From assembly GCA_002731735.1 (NCBI GenBank), contig PCCM01000139.1, positions 1 to 7,562 of the forward strand: a stretch of 7,562 nucleotides of DNA, read 5' to 3'. The DNA comes from Gemmatimonadota bacterium (GTDB lineage: Bacteria; Gemmatimonadota; Gemmatimonadetes; Longimicrobiales; Gaopeijiaceae). The notes below the pieces were generated by a model that saw only the letters and a list, made by a program, of their open reading frames with translations, searched no databases and was not told where the DNA came from. The first letter of the stretch is position 1; every line of letters begins with the position of its first letter. The translations under genes and the position numbers were made by a program. This document shows positions 7,200 through 7,562 of the stretch, piece after piece.

Positions 7200-7562
7200 C
7201 TACTTGGCGTAAGCGCGTTGAAACGCATCCCGTTCAGCAATGCGATCCCAGTACGTTTGAATATTAGGTGTAAAGGCCTCTTCGATGTCGAGAGATTTTG
7301 CTAATACCAACGCGTAGACGATGCATATGTCGGCAATCGTAAACCGCTGTGCACACAGGTACTCGCGTTCCGCGACTGCCTCGTCGACGCATCGGAGCCG
7401 GCCAAGAAACCATTTCCGGTAATCGTTGGCGACCTGTGGGTTTCTCTTCTCTTCGGGCTCTAATTGCGTGTAACGGAGCACCAGTGTCTGCGGAAAGGTC
7501 AAGGTGGCATCGCTTCGATGCAACCAGTTCAGATATGCGCCGTAGTCTGGTTCCTCTCGCGA
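7200..7562 (-). CDS. Glutathione S-transferase family protein, C-terminal part (5' end beyond window)
   Basis: The last 120 residues of a glutathione S-transferase-like protein; the frame is open through the window edge at 7562, so the start and the glutathione-binding thioredoxin-fold domain are not visible. A TTG at 7521-7523 could be taken as a start, but sequence before it (DYGAYLNWLHRSDA) reads as normal GST helix and continues in frame, so I treat the gene as partial. The visible part is the all-alpha C-terminal domain, with the conserved N-capping-box segment RFTIADICIVYAL and a closing helix ending in QRAYAK. Full-length members are about 200-230 residues. GSTs conjugate or remove glutathione or act as isomerases on electrophiles; the true reaction here is unknown. 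The TAG stop lies 15 bp before the carboxyltransferase ATG, so it is the first visible gene of the carboxylase operon. Confidence 0.85.
   Translation of the reverse strand, partial: SREEPDYGAYLNWLHRSDATLTFPQTLVLRYTQLEPEEKRNPQVANDYRKWFLGRLRCVDEAVAEREYLCAQRFTIADICIVYALVLAKSLDIEEAFTPNIQTYWDRIAERDAFQRAYAK

Noticed and set aside
7200..7523. Treating TTG at 7523 as the true start of the glutathione S-transferase gene
   Set aside because: The frame stays open and GST-like upstream to the window edge, and 107 residues would lack the whole glutathione-binding domain.

Overview
The window holds six genes, all read right to left (minus strand), with no RNA gene, mobile element or CRISPR array. Coding density is high: the only real gap is 196 bp (2593-2788). 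Gene packing, Shine-Dalgarno-like sites before starts, a GTG start and overlapping stop/start junctions mark a bacterium. GC content looks moderate by eye. The protein families point to a heterotroph that degrades branched or fatty acyl-CoAs. The biotin carboxylase, carboxyltransferase and nitronate monooxygenase resemble forms I associate with actinobacteria and some marine proteobacteria, but I cannot settle the phylum from the sequence.

Region 1 (7562 down to 2789, transcription order) is a tight four-gene block: the C-terminal half of a glutathione S-transferase (cut by the window edge), an acyl-CoA carboxylase carboxyltransferase subunit, a biotin carboxylase/biotin carrier subunit, and an enoyl-CoA hydratase/isomerase-family protein. 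Junctions are a 15 bp gap, a 13 bp overlap and a 1 bp overlap, so one translationally coupled transcript is very likely. The two carboxylase genes encode a complete biotin-dependent acyl-CoA carboxylase of the methylcrotonyl/geranyl/propionyl-CoA type. The crotonase would act on its product or on a neighbouring intermediate. The order carboxyltransferase - biotin carboxylase - crotonase recalls the liu (leucine), atu (acyclic terpene) and mycobacterial accD2/accA2/echA7 clusters.

Region 2 (2788-2593) is the sole intergenic space. It has a possible -10 element, a small palindrome and a short direct repeat, so it could carry a promoter for the downstream pair, but no strong promoter or terminator is visible.

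Region 3 (2592 down to 1) holds a nitronate monooxygenase-family FMN protein followed 18 bp later by a thiamine-diphosphate enzyme of the acetolactate synthase-like superfamily, whose C-terminus lies beyond the window. Together the genes suggest an acyl-CoA catabolic locus with an accessory flavin enzyme and a ThDP C-C lyase or ligase. Substrates are not determined by the sequence. The points most worth a second look are a ten-glycine run in the carboxyltransferase, a crotonase lacking one of the two catalytic glutamates, and the unexplained pairing of the FMN and ThDP enzymes with a carboxylase operon.
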